Below are positions 1 through 6,283 of a stretch of 15,551 bases of DNA, in pieces. Numbering within the stretch: the first letter of the stretch is position 1; the number at the start of each line of letters is the position of its first letter. The notes below the pieces were generated by a model. It did no database searches and had not been told where the DNA came from. It saw nothing but the letters and a program-made list of their open reading frames with translations. The position numbers and the translations under genes are program-made. Source of the DNA: Bacillota bacterium (GTDB lineage: Bacteria > Bacillota > Clostridia > Lachnospirales > WQUN01); assembly GCA_009782085.1 (NCBI GenBank), contig WQUN01000046.1, forward strand, positions 1 through 15,551, read 5' to 3'.

Positions 1-130
1 TGTCCAGGCCGAGCTCCCCGCAGTATGCGGACAACACTGCCTGGGCGCAGTTGAAGCCGCCGTCGAAACATGTAACGGCCTCGTCGGCTTTGTTATCATC
101 GGTCATCGTCATTGTAAATTCATCCTTCAT
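1..130 (-). CDS. C_GCAxxG_C_C family redox protein, N-terminal part
   Basis: This reading frame begins at 130 and is still open at the left edge, giving about 43 residues. They contain the block CFDGGFNCAQAVLSAYCGEL, which matches the start of the C_GCAxxG_C_C family: small cysteine-rich proteins, common in Clostridia and other anaerobes, thought to be redox-active or metal-binding but with no established reaction. The characteristic Cys-Ala pair and upstream Cys are visible; the later cysteines lie outside the window. The start is uncertain. ATG at 130 is the longest form, but its AGGAG-like sequence is about 19 bases away. ATG at 112 has AAGGA about 10 bases upstream and may be the true start. 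It lies downstream of the acetyltransferase on the same strand, separated by the hairpin element at 192-327. The family call rests on one motif. Confidence 0.75.
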   Translation of the reverse strand, partial: MKDEFTMTMTDDNKADEAVTCFDGGFNCAQAVLSAYCGELGLD

Positions 131-191
131 GTTTTCTATTCGCTTGCCGCTCCTTAGCCAAACGATTTGATCAGCCATAAATGATTAGCAC

Positions 192-327
192 TACAACGAA
201 CATTCACACAAATACCGTAGGGGCGGGCTTCCATGCCCGCCCGCACATACGCGAATCAGGACTTTTTGCGGCCGGGGATGGAACCCCGGTCCTACAAATA
301 TGTTTGATAGATACACTGTTCGTTGTA
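192..327. repeat. Nested inverted-repeat element with two covarying hairpins
   Basis: The outer arms are perfect 11-bp inverted repeats, TACAACGAACA at 192-202 and its complement at 317-327. Inside are two 28-bp units in opposite orientation, at 217-244 (plus) and 268-295 (minus). Each unit is a hairpin with the same six-base loop TTCCAT and starts GTAGG and ends CCGC. The units differ at five positions. Four of these form two compensatory stem changes (positions 7/24 and 12/19 of the unit), so pairing is kept while sequence changes. The element ends three bases from the acetyltransferase stop codon. It contains no convincing gene and resembles a REP/BIME- or MITE-like palindromic repeat. It could also act as a transcript end or mRNA-stability structure between the acetyltransferase and the gene at 1-130. 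No T-tract is evident. Confidence 0.75.
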
Positions 328-330
328 TCG

Positions 331-858
331 TTAAGTTGGACTGCCGTATTCGGATTTGCTAAGCTCGTAATCCGCCGCGGATTGCGGCTTACCGAGTTGA
401 TCCACCCAGCAGTCCCGACGCTCCCCGACCTTGCGGAAGCCGATTTTTTCGTAAACATGCTGGGCGCGTTTGTTGTTCAGGTTGGTATCGAGTATGATTT
501 TATCATAATCCAGGGCTCCGAACAACTCGCCGGCCAGCATACGGATCAGCCGCGTGCCGCAGCCTTTATCCTGCATGGAAAAATCGCAAATTTTGATGCC
601 GATTTCCGCTGTTTTATTGCCCTTGTTCCGGTAATTCATCTCGCCGACCGGCACGGAATCCGCCTCGATGATCAGCCTGCGGCCGGTTTCGTCCGAGGCG
701 GAGGCCAATTCCCTTTTTATATCTTCGTCGGTTATCGAAAGCCCGTTGGGAAAACCGGCGTGAGCCATGACCTTCCCGTCCCGCCACCATGCTCCAAGCA
801 GCGGAGCGTCGGCGGCGGTTGCGTCGCGTATTGTCAGATTTTCCCGCTCAATTAACAT
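331..858 (-). CDS. GNAT-family N-acetyltransferase
   Basis: The 175-residue product fits a single-domain, cytoplasmic GNAT acetyltransferase of the RimJ/RimL-like type, which transfers acetyl from acetyl-CoA to an amine. The acetyl-CoA pyrophosphate-binding motif A is QDKGCGTRLI at residues 96-105 (Q/RxxGxG/A). Motif B is visible as NNKRAQHVYEKIGF at 128-141, with the usual Tyr and Gly-Phe. The N-terminal 'LTIRDATAADAPLLGAWW' is typical of the first strand and helix. The ATG at 858 has AGAGAG six bases upstream. It lies 41 bp downstream of the large glycosyltransferase gene on the same strand, so the two may be cotranscribed. The substrate cannot be read from the sequence: protein N-terminus, antibiotic and small amine are all possible. 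Confidence 0.9.
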   Translation of the reverse strand: MLIERENLTIRDATAADAPLLGAWWRDGKVMAHAGFPNGLSITDEDIKRELASASDETGRRLIIEADSVPVGEMNYRNKGNKTAEIGIKICDFSMQDKGCGTRLIRMLAGELFGALDYDKIILDTNLNNKRAQHVYEKIGFRKVGERRDCWVDQLGKPQSAADYELSKSEYGSPT

Positions 859-870
859 TTGTCACTCTCT

Positions 871-891
871 TTTTTCATTTTTCATTTTTCA
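871..891 (-). repeat. Three perfect tandem heptamers (TGAAAAA on the minus strand)
   Basis: Three exact copies of TTTTTCA (plus strand) fill most of the 41-bp gap between the glycosyltransferase stop and the acetyltransferase start. Read in the gene direction this is an A-rich TGAAAAA array ending just before the acetyltransferase ribosome site. A short palindrome, TTGAGCT-TC-AGCTCAA at 893-908, overlaps the glycosyltransferase stop codon beside it. The array is A-rich rather than T-rich in the transcript, so this does not look like an intrinsic terminator. Slippage of the heptamers could change the spacing between the two genes. Confidence 0.7.
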
Positions 892-899
892 CTTGAGCT

Positions 900-3800
900 T
901 CAGCTCAACACCCACCCCGGCAGCAGCCTGAGCGCGTCCGCGTATCCCCCCGGCACCGGCGCGCCGGAGATCATCGGGTAGAACAGCGCGAACAGCGCGA
1001 ACACAACGGCCAGATATATCCACACCAGCTTCGGCTTTTTCTCCGCGACGAAGTCCTTGAAGAAAAACGTCACCAGCAGCGCCACGAACGGCACGCTGGG
1101 GAAATAGTGGTAGATGAACGTCGTCCGGCCGATGAAAATCCACGGCAGGTATTGCGAGCCGTAGGCCACGAACAGGAACAGGATTATCCCGCTGAAATTC
1201 CTGGACTGGCGTCTTATGGCGTAGATCAGGGCGGCGATGCCCGTCCACCAGACCGCCGGGTTCCCGAAGCAGGTTATGCCCTCGCGCAGGCCGTTGGCCA
1301 GCGTGCCGGAATAGTAGTAGATCGGCCTCAGCATGACCGGCCACTCGTACCAGCGCGACGAGTAAGCGTGCGTCTGCATCACGCCCCTGTGGTAGCTGAA
1401 CATGTATTTCTGGTTGGCGATTATGCCCCTTACGCTGTCACCGAGCCCGCTTATGCCCCTTCCGCGCAGGAACGGTATGTAGGACAGGCCGTAGACGACA
1501 GCCGGGACTATGATGAACGCCGCGGCGCACACCGCCGCGGTTATACATATATACCGCGGAAAATATTTCGTCCTTTCAAAATATGCTGCCTCTTCATTTG
1601 CCTCTTCATTTGCCTTTTCAATGGAAACGTCCCCGCCGCCGCGGTTTTTCGCCGCGAGATACTCTTTGTACCGCTTATGGAGCGTGTAGAACAGAAGTAT
1701 CGGCAGACCGGCCGCGCCGTAGACCCCCTCCCACTTCACGGCGAAGGCCAGGCCCATCGCCGCGCCGCAGCAGACCAGCATGACCAAAGACTTTTTGAAG
1801 GCCGAATGCGGCCTGTTCCCGTCCGAATCGTAGAAATTGATCCTCGTATACTCGTACATGAACAGATACATGCACATTATGAAGAAGGTGACGAAGGAGT
1901 CGATGGTGGCGAGCCGCGTCTGCGCGAAGTGCATGAAGTCGAAGGTGAAGATGAAGGCCGTGAACAGCGCCCACTTCGTCCGCCCGAATATCCGTTTGGC
2001 GAAGATGTATATAAGCGGGATCATCAGCACCCCGGTGAGCGTCCCCATGAACCGCCAGCCGAAGGGCGTCATGCCGAACATCGCTATGCCGGCGGATATT
2101 ATCGTCTTACCCAGAGGGGGATGGGTGTCCTCGTAGGGCCAGAGGCTGTGCAAAAACTCGTAGGCAGTGCGCGGGTGGTAAATCTCGTCGAAATAGGTGC
2201 CGTTCATGTACGAGCTTCGCTCCGGCACCCACTGCTGCTCGTCGCAGAGCTTTATCCCGCCGTCCGCGGCCTTTATCGGGATCAAATTCCCGTCCGCGTC
2301 CCGGAAGCCTATCTCCTGGATCATCAGCTTGTCGGACAGGCTGGTTATCCTGACGTATGGGCCGGCTATGTTAACGGTCTCCGACTTCCAGCGGAAAACC
2401 GCGTCCGCGTTGTACACCTTCGCGCCCGTCTGGGAGTTCGCGGCGCCGCCGCTTCCGGAGGCGGAACCCGCGCCTCCGTCCCCTCCGTCCCAGGCGACCC
2501 CGTCCGCGGACGTTTCCAGCCTGAAGTTCTTGTCGTTGCGCGCGCCGTTGTAATACTCGAAAGTCGTCGCGGTTGCGCCGCCGAGAAGCTCGATCACGGC
2601 GGACTCGTTCTCTTTAGGCTCCCACGTCGTCTGCGGCGCGTGTATATCGCCGAGGTTTATGAACGCGACCGCGGCGTAGACCAGCGTAAGCGCCGCGATC
2701 AAAAGATAATCCTTCCCCTCCATGCCCTCGCGCGCCTCCGTACTCTCCGGCGCGGCGGGCCCGTTCCGCCCGAAAAACGGCGCCGGCGCGTTGTCTTCCT
2801 CCCTTTCGTGGACAGCGGGATCCTTTTTATACATCAAAATCACGCTTACAACAAGGACGGCGGTGAGCACGAGATTTACAAACGAGATATAGCGCATGGA
2901 ATTGGCGATAAGGGTGGTATCATTGTTGTTGTGGAGCATGTTGAGTATGTCCGCGCAGTTCAGGAACGAGGTCAGCGAAAACCCCCCGTAGAACAGCGCG
3001 AGCCTCTTGTCCGGCTTGTGGATGTACGCGGCGAGGAAGAAGACCAGAGCGGGTATCAGGTATCGCTCGTGCATCTCGGTGGAAAACATGAACGTCAGGG
3101 TGTAGAGCAGCCCGGCGGCGGCGAAAAAGCCCGACTTTTTGCCCCGCGCGCGGTCCAGGGCGAACCAGCTGAAAACCACGGACAGGATGATGAAGATAAA
3201 GCCCCAGTAATGATAGTACATGCCCCAGAAGCCGGACTCCATGCTCCTTTTCCAGTTGGCCCCCAAAAAAGCGTATAAATTGTAAGCGTTGACGGAGGCG
3301 TAAGGGTACGCCCCCAGGGCGGTGGTATACGCGCGGAAAACGCGGCTCAAATGCAGCCCGCCGGCGAACGGCAGGCACAGCGCGAGGAAGAGGGCCAGCG
3401 CGACGGCAAAGCTCCCCAAAAACCCAAGGACAAGCCGCCGGCGCTCATTTTTCGCCGCGTAGATTATCCCTCCGGCGACGGCGTAGATGAACACCGGCAT
3501 GGCGATGACCGCCTGAGGCTTGACCAGCACCGCGAGCGCGTAGAAGGCGAAGCCGCTCGTATATTTCTTATCCGCGAGGCGGTTCACGGACACCAGCAGC
3601 AGCGCGGCCAGCAACGAATCGACCTGGCCCCAGACCGCCGAGTCCAGGATCGTCGCGGGATTGAGCGCGTAGGCCAGGGCGGCCAAAAAGGCCGCCTTCG
3701 GCGAGAGCTTTTTCAGGGCGAGCCTATAGAGGACGACGGTGATTACACAGTCGCTTATGACGCCCGGCAGTTTTATCAGCGCCGTAAAGGCGTCCGCGCC

Positions 3801-4115
3801 GAGGTTGAGCCTGGACTGGAGCGAGCCTATGACGTACAGGACGTACATAAACCCCGGCGGATAGTCCGTGTAGCCCGCGGTTCCGTAGAAATTCGCTATG
3901 CCGCCGACGCCCAGGGTATTGGCCCAGCTCTTGAAGGTGTTGATGTCGTTATCATATCCGGCGGCGGAATTCAGCAAAAACAGCCGTATCAGCAGGCTGA
4001 CGCCTATCAGGATCAGATAAGGGCTGATCCGCAAATTCCTGAGCCTGTTGTCCGAGACGCAGGCGACGACTATGACGAAGCCGGCGAGAGCCGACAGGGC
4101 GTAGACGGAGGACAT
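900..4115 (-). CDS. Two-module GT-C membrane glycosyltransferase (GT39/PMT-like C-terminal half)
   Basis: This 1071-residue polytopic membrane protein would use a polyprenyl-phosphate sugar to glycosylate proteins or cell-surface polymers outside the membrane. Residues 1-430 form one GT-C-like module, with an acidic YDNDINTF loop after the first membrane segments (54-61), TDYPPG at 83-88 and STEMHERY at 345-352. An acidic, proline-rich linker (432-466) and a membrane helix (about 467-487) follow. Residues 490-625 form a soluble region that looks like a discoidin-type beta-sandwich, with a Gly/Ser/Ala-rich insert at 544-563. Residues 636-1071 are a PMT/GT39 module: FDEIYH at 642-647 (probable catalytic Asp-Glu), THPPLGK at 664-670, ATIDS at 736-740, HAYSSRWYEWP at 916-926 and GRTTFIYHYFP at 996-1006. 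The ATG at 4115 has AAAGGAG six bases upstream. Two complete GT-C modules make it about twice the length of a simple PMT. Donor and acceptor are unknown. Confidence 0.88.
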   Translation of the reverse strand: MSSVYALSALAGFVIVVACVSDNRLRNLRISPYLILIGVSLLIRLFLLNSAAGYDNDINTFKSWANTLGVGGIANFYGTAGYTDYPPGFMYVLYVIGSLQSRLNLGADAFTALIKLPGVISDCVITVVLYRLALKKLSPKAAFLAALAYALNPATILDSAVWGQVDSLLAALLLVSVNRLADKKYTSGFAFYALAVLVKPQAVIAMPVFIYAVAGGIIYAAKNERRRLVLGFLGSFAVALALFLALCLPFAGGLHLSRVFRAYTTALGAYPYASVNAYNLYAFLGANWKRSMESGFWGMYYHYWGFIFIILSVVFSWFALDRARGKKSGFFAAAGLLYTLTFMFSTEMHERYLIPALVFFLAAYIHKPDKRLALFYGGFSLTSFLNCADILNMLHNNNDTTLIANSMRYISFVNLVLTAVLVVSVILMYKKDPAVHEREEDNAPAPFFGRNGPAAPESTEAREGMEGKDYLLIAALTLVYAAVAFINLGDIHAPQTTWEPKENESAVIELLGGATATTFEYYNGARNDKNFRLETSADGVAWDGGDGGAGSASGSGGAANSQTGAKVYNADAVFRWKSETVNIAGPYVRITSLSDKLMIQEIGFRDADGNLIPIKAADGGIKLCDEQQWVPERSSYMNGTYFDEIYHPRTAYEFLHSLWPYEDTHPPLGKTIISAGIAMFGMTPFGWRFMGTLTGVLMIPLIYIFAKRIFGRTKWALFTAFIFTFDFMHFAQTRLATIDSFVTFFIMCMYLFMYEYTRINFYDSDGNRPHSAFKKSLVMLVCCGAAMGLAFAVKWEGVYGAAGLPILLFYTLHKRYKEYLAAKNRGGGDVSIEKANEEANEEAAYFERTKYFPRYICITAAVCAAAFIIVPAVVYGLSYIPFLRGRGISGLGDSVRGIIANQKYMFSYHRGVMQTHAYSSRWYEWPVMLRPIYYYSGTLANGLREGITCFGNPAVWWTGIAALIYAIRRQSRNFSGIILFLFVAYGSQYLPWIFIGRTTFIYHYFPSVPFVALLVTFFFKDFVAEKKPKLVWIYLAVVFALFALFYPMISGAPVPGGYADALRLLPGWVLS
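1587..1622 (-). repeat. In-frame 12-bp tandem repeat inside the glycosyltransferase gene
   Basis: TGCCTCTTCATT occurs twice in a row, followed by a third, diverged copy (TGCCTTTTCAAT). On the coding strand this gives KANEEANEEA at residues 834-843, in the charged loop between two membrane segments of the PMT half. The unit is a multiple of three, so copy-number change would lengthen or shorten the loop without breaking the frame. Confidence 0.8.
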
Positions 4116-4168
4116 GGGTTTCTCCTTTAGTATTTACGGGTTTTTTCGTATTTCGCGATCGCAGGAAC

Positions 4169-4197
4169 ATTTTACACAATAAAGAATGGTTTGTCTA
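4169..4197 (-). promoter_or_regulatory. Probable sigma-A-type promoter for the glycosyltransferase gene
   Basis: On the minus strand, TAGACA (4197-4192) is followed after exactly 17 bases by TAAAAT (4174-4169). Each hexamer is one base from the -35 and -10 consensus. Transcription would start near 4162, about 47 bases before the ATG at 4115. This suggests the glycosyltransferase and acetyltransferase have their own promoter as well as any readthrough from the DUF2935-like gene. Confidence 0.6.
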
Positions 4198-4206
4198 TCA
4201 CAGGTT

Positions 4207-4233
4207 CTGATTCGAATCTTAGATTCGTATCAG
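4207..4233 (-). terminator. Hairpin after the DUF2935-like gene, possible terminator
   Basis: CTGATTCGAATCT and AGATTCGTATCAG form 13-base arms with one mismatch and a single central base. On the minus strand the structure starts eight bases after the stop codon of the DUF2935-like gene. No run of T follows in the transcript direction, so it is not a classic intrinsic terminator. It may be an RNA-end structure or a protein-binding palindrome upstream of the glycosyltransferase promoter. Confidence 0.4.
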
Positions 4234-4240
4234 CGCAGGG

Positions 4241-4663
4241 TCACGGCTGCAGGATCAGCTGATCAATACCTATGAAATATTCGGATTCCCTTATCATATG
4301 GCGTATCACGGTCTTCGAGGGCGCGCTGGAGTACACGGCGCGGCTGTTTTGCAGCATTTCCCCCAAAAACTCCGCAAATCCCTTGCTCTGCTCGACGCAC
4401 AGCTTTATCAGGCCGAGCATCCGCGCTCTCAGCTCCCTGTCCGCCACGCCCTTGGAGCGGGTAAGGCTTTCGGCGTATTTCACGGCTTCCGCGTGCATAT
4501 GGCTCAATTCGTCGCCGAAACGCTCCAGCCCTTTGACGTATTGAGGCTCCAGATTCGGCGTGACCACCGGTATCAAACCCGCGTGCTCCGCCTCCTGGAG
4601 CTTCCAGAATTCCGCCTCGTCCAAGGCCCTGTGGATACTTTGTTCTCCGTAATAGTATTGCAT
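4241..4663 (-). CDS. DUF2935-like four-helix protein
   Basis: The 140-residue, mostly helical product is soluble, with no signal peptide. 'ALDEAEFWKLQEAEHAGLI' near residue 13 and 'VIRHMIRESEYFIGIDQLIL' at the C-terminus resemble the paired H/E-rich helices of DUF2935 proteins of Bacillota, a family of uncertain function with a ferritin-like or hemerythrin-like bundle shape. DUF2935 proteins are often two tandem bundles of about 250 residues or more, so this may be a single-bundle version. Spaced Glu and His residues (EAEF, EAEH, HMHAE, RHMIRESE) could hold a metal, which is inference. The ATG at 4663 has a near-perfect AAGGAGG seven bases upstream. It is divergent from the nitroreductase gene and sits 125 bp upstream of the glycosyltransferase gene on the same strand. 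Confidence 0.65.
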   Translation of the reverse strand: MQYYYGEQSIHRALDEAEFWKLQEAEHAGLIPVVTPNLEPQYVKGLERFGDELSHMHAEAVKYAESLTRSKGVADRELRARMLGLIKLCVEQSKGFAEFLGEMLQNSRAVYSSAPSKTVIRHMIRESEYFIGIDQLILQP

Positions 4664-4762
4664 GACGGTACCTCCTTGTTATCTATATGTCATACAATAT
4701 GAGAGACTTATAGATTTGTTTCATGGCGAGCCGGTATGTGAAGGCTGAAGACGATGTTCCTG

Positions 4763-4791
4763 TTTACAATTTCGTTACGGCGGAATAGAAT
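4763..4791 (+). promoter_or_regulatory. Probable sigma-A-type promoter of the 4853-10330 operon
   Basis: TTTACA (4763-4768), a 17-base spacer and TAGAAT (4786-4791) match the -35 and -10 consensus at five of six bases each. Transcription would begin near 4798, about 55 bases before the GTG start of the nitroreductase gene. No convincing promoter for the divergent DUF2935-like gene was found in the same 189-bp gap. Confidence 0.65.
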
Positions 4792-4800
4792 AGAGACACT

Positions 4801-4824
4801 CCTTAACGGACAGACCACTTAAGG
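4801..4824 (+). promoter_or_regulatory. Inverted repeat at the predicted transcript start
   Basis: CCTTAA (4801-4806) and TTAAGG (4819-4824) form a perfect 6-bp inverted repeat with a 12-base spacer, starting about three bases past the predicted start of transcription. The centre-to-centre distance is 18 bp. Its position suits a repressor operator or a small leader hairpin. Short inverted repeats like this also arise by chance. Confidence 0.3.
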
Positions 4825-4852
4825 GGTATGAAAAACCGGGGAGGGATTTTTC

Positions 4853-5545
4853 GTGACACTATATGAGGCAATGTTCGCCAGGCGCTCTGTCAGGAAATTC
4901 GACGGCAAACCCCTGGACACGAAGACGCTCGCGGGCATCCAGGACGTGCTGAACACGGCCGACATGATGAAGGGGCAGGAGGCGCGGTTCGAGATCGTGC
5001 GCGCCGGGGCGGTCAGGGGCATGAAAGCCCCGTATTACGCGCTCGCCTATTGCAGGGCCGACGCCTGCGCCTACGCGAACGTTGGCTACGCGCTTTCCAA
5101 ATGCGACCTGTTTCTGCAAAGCCGCGGCCTGGGCAGCGTGTTTCTCGGCATGGCCAAGCCGGCGAAAAGAAGCGAAAACTTCTGCGTTATGCTCGCTTTC
5201 GGGAACAGCGGAGCCCCCTTTCGCGCGGGCGAAGGCGATTTCAACCGCCTTCCGCTCGCTGAGATAAGCGGCGAGGACAATCCCGTCGCCCACGCCGTGC
5301 GCGTCGCGCCCTCGGCGATGAATTCCCAGCCCTGGAAGCTCGCTTTCGGCGACAGGCTTGTCACCGTCGGCTATTTCGGCCGCGGCCTGAAGCGGGTGCT
5401 TTTGAAAAACAAGCTGAACATTGTCGACGTCGGCATAGCGTGCCGCCACGCGGTGGTCGCGCTGCAGAACGATGGGAAAGAGATCCTGGCGGTGACGCCG
5501 AAGGAAATAGACAAGGATTTCAAAGTGGAAATAGCGTATAGGTAA
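4853..5545 (+). CDS. Nitroreductase-family flavoprotein
   Basis: The 230-residue product belongs to the FMN-dependent nitroreductase fold, close to the 'putative TM nitroreductase' group of anaerobes. RRSVRKF at residues 10-16 is the usual N-terminal FMN-contact motif. The middle carries LSKCDLFLQSRGLGSVFLGM (81-100), and APSAMNSQPWKL (152-163) resembles the S-x-x-N-x-Q-P-W flavin/substrate segment. In classical nitroreductases that segment sits near the N-terminus, so here the order fits the variant subfamily, which has an internal two-part layout. Members reduce quinones, nitro compounds or flavins with NAD(P)H; the substrate is unknown here. The start is GTG at 4853, with GGAGGG seven bases upstream. 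The gene leads a probable operon and ends seven bases before the MBL-fold gene. Confidence 0.85.
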   Translation: MTLYEAMFARRSVRKFDGKPLDTKTLAGIQDVLNTADMMKGQEARFEIVRAGAVRGMKAPYYALAYCRADACAYANVGYALSKCDLFLQSRGLGSVFLGMAKPAKRSENFCVMLAFGNSGAPFRAGEGDFNRLPLAEISGEDNPVAHAVRVAPSAMNSQPWKLAFGDRLVTVGYFGRGLKRVLLKNKLNIVDVGIACRHAVVALQNDGKEILAVTPKEIDKDFKVEIAYR

Positions 5546-5552
5546 TAGTCCA

Positions 5553-6209
5553 ATGAAATTTGGTGGCGAAATGAAAATAACCGACGAAGTCCTCAGGCTC
5601 GACTGCACAAAAGGCTCTTACGCGTACGCCGTGACCGGCGCGGACGGCGTCACGCTTATCGATACCGGCTTCCCCGGCAGAGGCGCGGCCATTCTGGCCG
5701 AGCTGGCCGCCGGCGGTGTCAGGCCGGGCGATGTAAGGCGCGTCCTGCTCACCCACCACGACGTGGACCACATCGGGAACCTGGCGTTTTTGCAGGAGAA
5801 AACCGGCTGCGATATATACATAAGCGCGGGCGACTACCCCTGCGTCATGGAAAACAAAGGGCGCGAGGGCGTCAAGCGGTTCATGGGCGCTCTCATGAAG
5901 CCGAAAAAGCCGAGGAAGGCAACGCGGCTGGAGGGCGACGGGATCGGCGGGTTCGCCGTCATTCCTACCCCCGGCCACACGAAGGGGCACACGGCCTATC
6001 GCTTTCGGAACGTTCTGTTCATCGGCGACCTGGCGCGGAACAAGGGCGGCAAGCCCGGGCTGCACCCGGCGCTGATCACTTGGAACAGGGAGGCCCTTCT
6101 GGCCTCGGTCGCGGCACTGCCGGCCGGCGGCGCCGAGTTTTTCTGCCCGGCCCACGGGGAGCCTTTCGGGGCGGCGGAGTGGGAAGCGTTCGCGCGGGAA
6201 TTTCGATAA
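5553..6209 (+). CDS. MBL-fold metal-dependent hydrolase
   Basis: The 218-residue soluble product has the metallo-beta-lactamase fold. LIDTG lies at 35-39, the metal motif THHDVDHIGN at 67-76, GHTKGH at 141-146, the bridging Asp in IGDLA at 157-161 and PAHGEPF at 199-205. The canonical HxHxDH is HxDxDH here, with Asp at position 70 where the second His usually stands. As I recall, this variant occurs in other Firmicutes MBL proteins, and it may change the metal set. The rest of the site is intact, so it is probably active as a thioesterase-, lactonase- or glyoxalase II-like hydrolase of unknown substrate. The start may be ATG 5553 or ATG 5571; the second has GGTGG four bases upstream. It follows the nitroreductase by seven bases and is presumably cotranscribed. 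Confidence 0.88.
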   Translation: MKFGGEMKITDEVLRLDCTKGSYAYAVTGADGVTLIDTGFPGRGAAILAELAAGGVRPGDVRRVLLTHHDVDHIGNLAFLQEKTGCDIYISAGDYPCVMENKGREGVKRFMGALMKPKKPRKATRLEGDGIGGFAVIPTPGHTKGHTAYRFRNVLFIGDLARNKGGKPGLHPALITWNREALLASVAALPAGGAEFFCPAHGEPFGAAEWEAFAREFR

Positions 6210-6283
6210 AAGGAGAACAACGACCTGAACGGATGCCCGATACAGCTGATAGAAGAGAGTTTACTCAAAAACCGGCGGTGCGT

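Noticed and set aside
192..327. CRISPR or riboswitch interpretation of the repeated hairpins
   Set aside because: There are only two units, in opposite orientation, with no regular spacers, and they lie after a gene's stop codon rather than in a leader.
181..855. Plus-strand frame running through the hairpin element and opposite the acetyltransferase
   Set aside because: The GNAT motifs are on the other strand, and the first part of this frame is only the palindromic repeat.
1107..3278. Long plus-strand open frame (723 codons) opposite the glycosyltransferase gene
   Set aside because: It is rich in Arg, Gly, Pro and Val with no recognisable motif, while the opposite strand has clear membrane and PMT motifs; it is an antisense shadow of a G+C-rich gene.
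4301..4314. GGCGTATCAC resembling half of the 16-bp operator
   Set aside because: It lies inside the coding region of the DUF2935-like gene and lacks the second TATCA; a chance match is likely.
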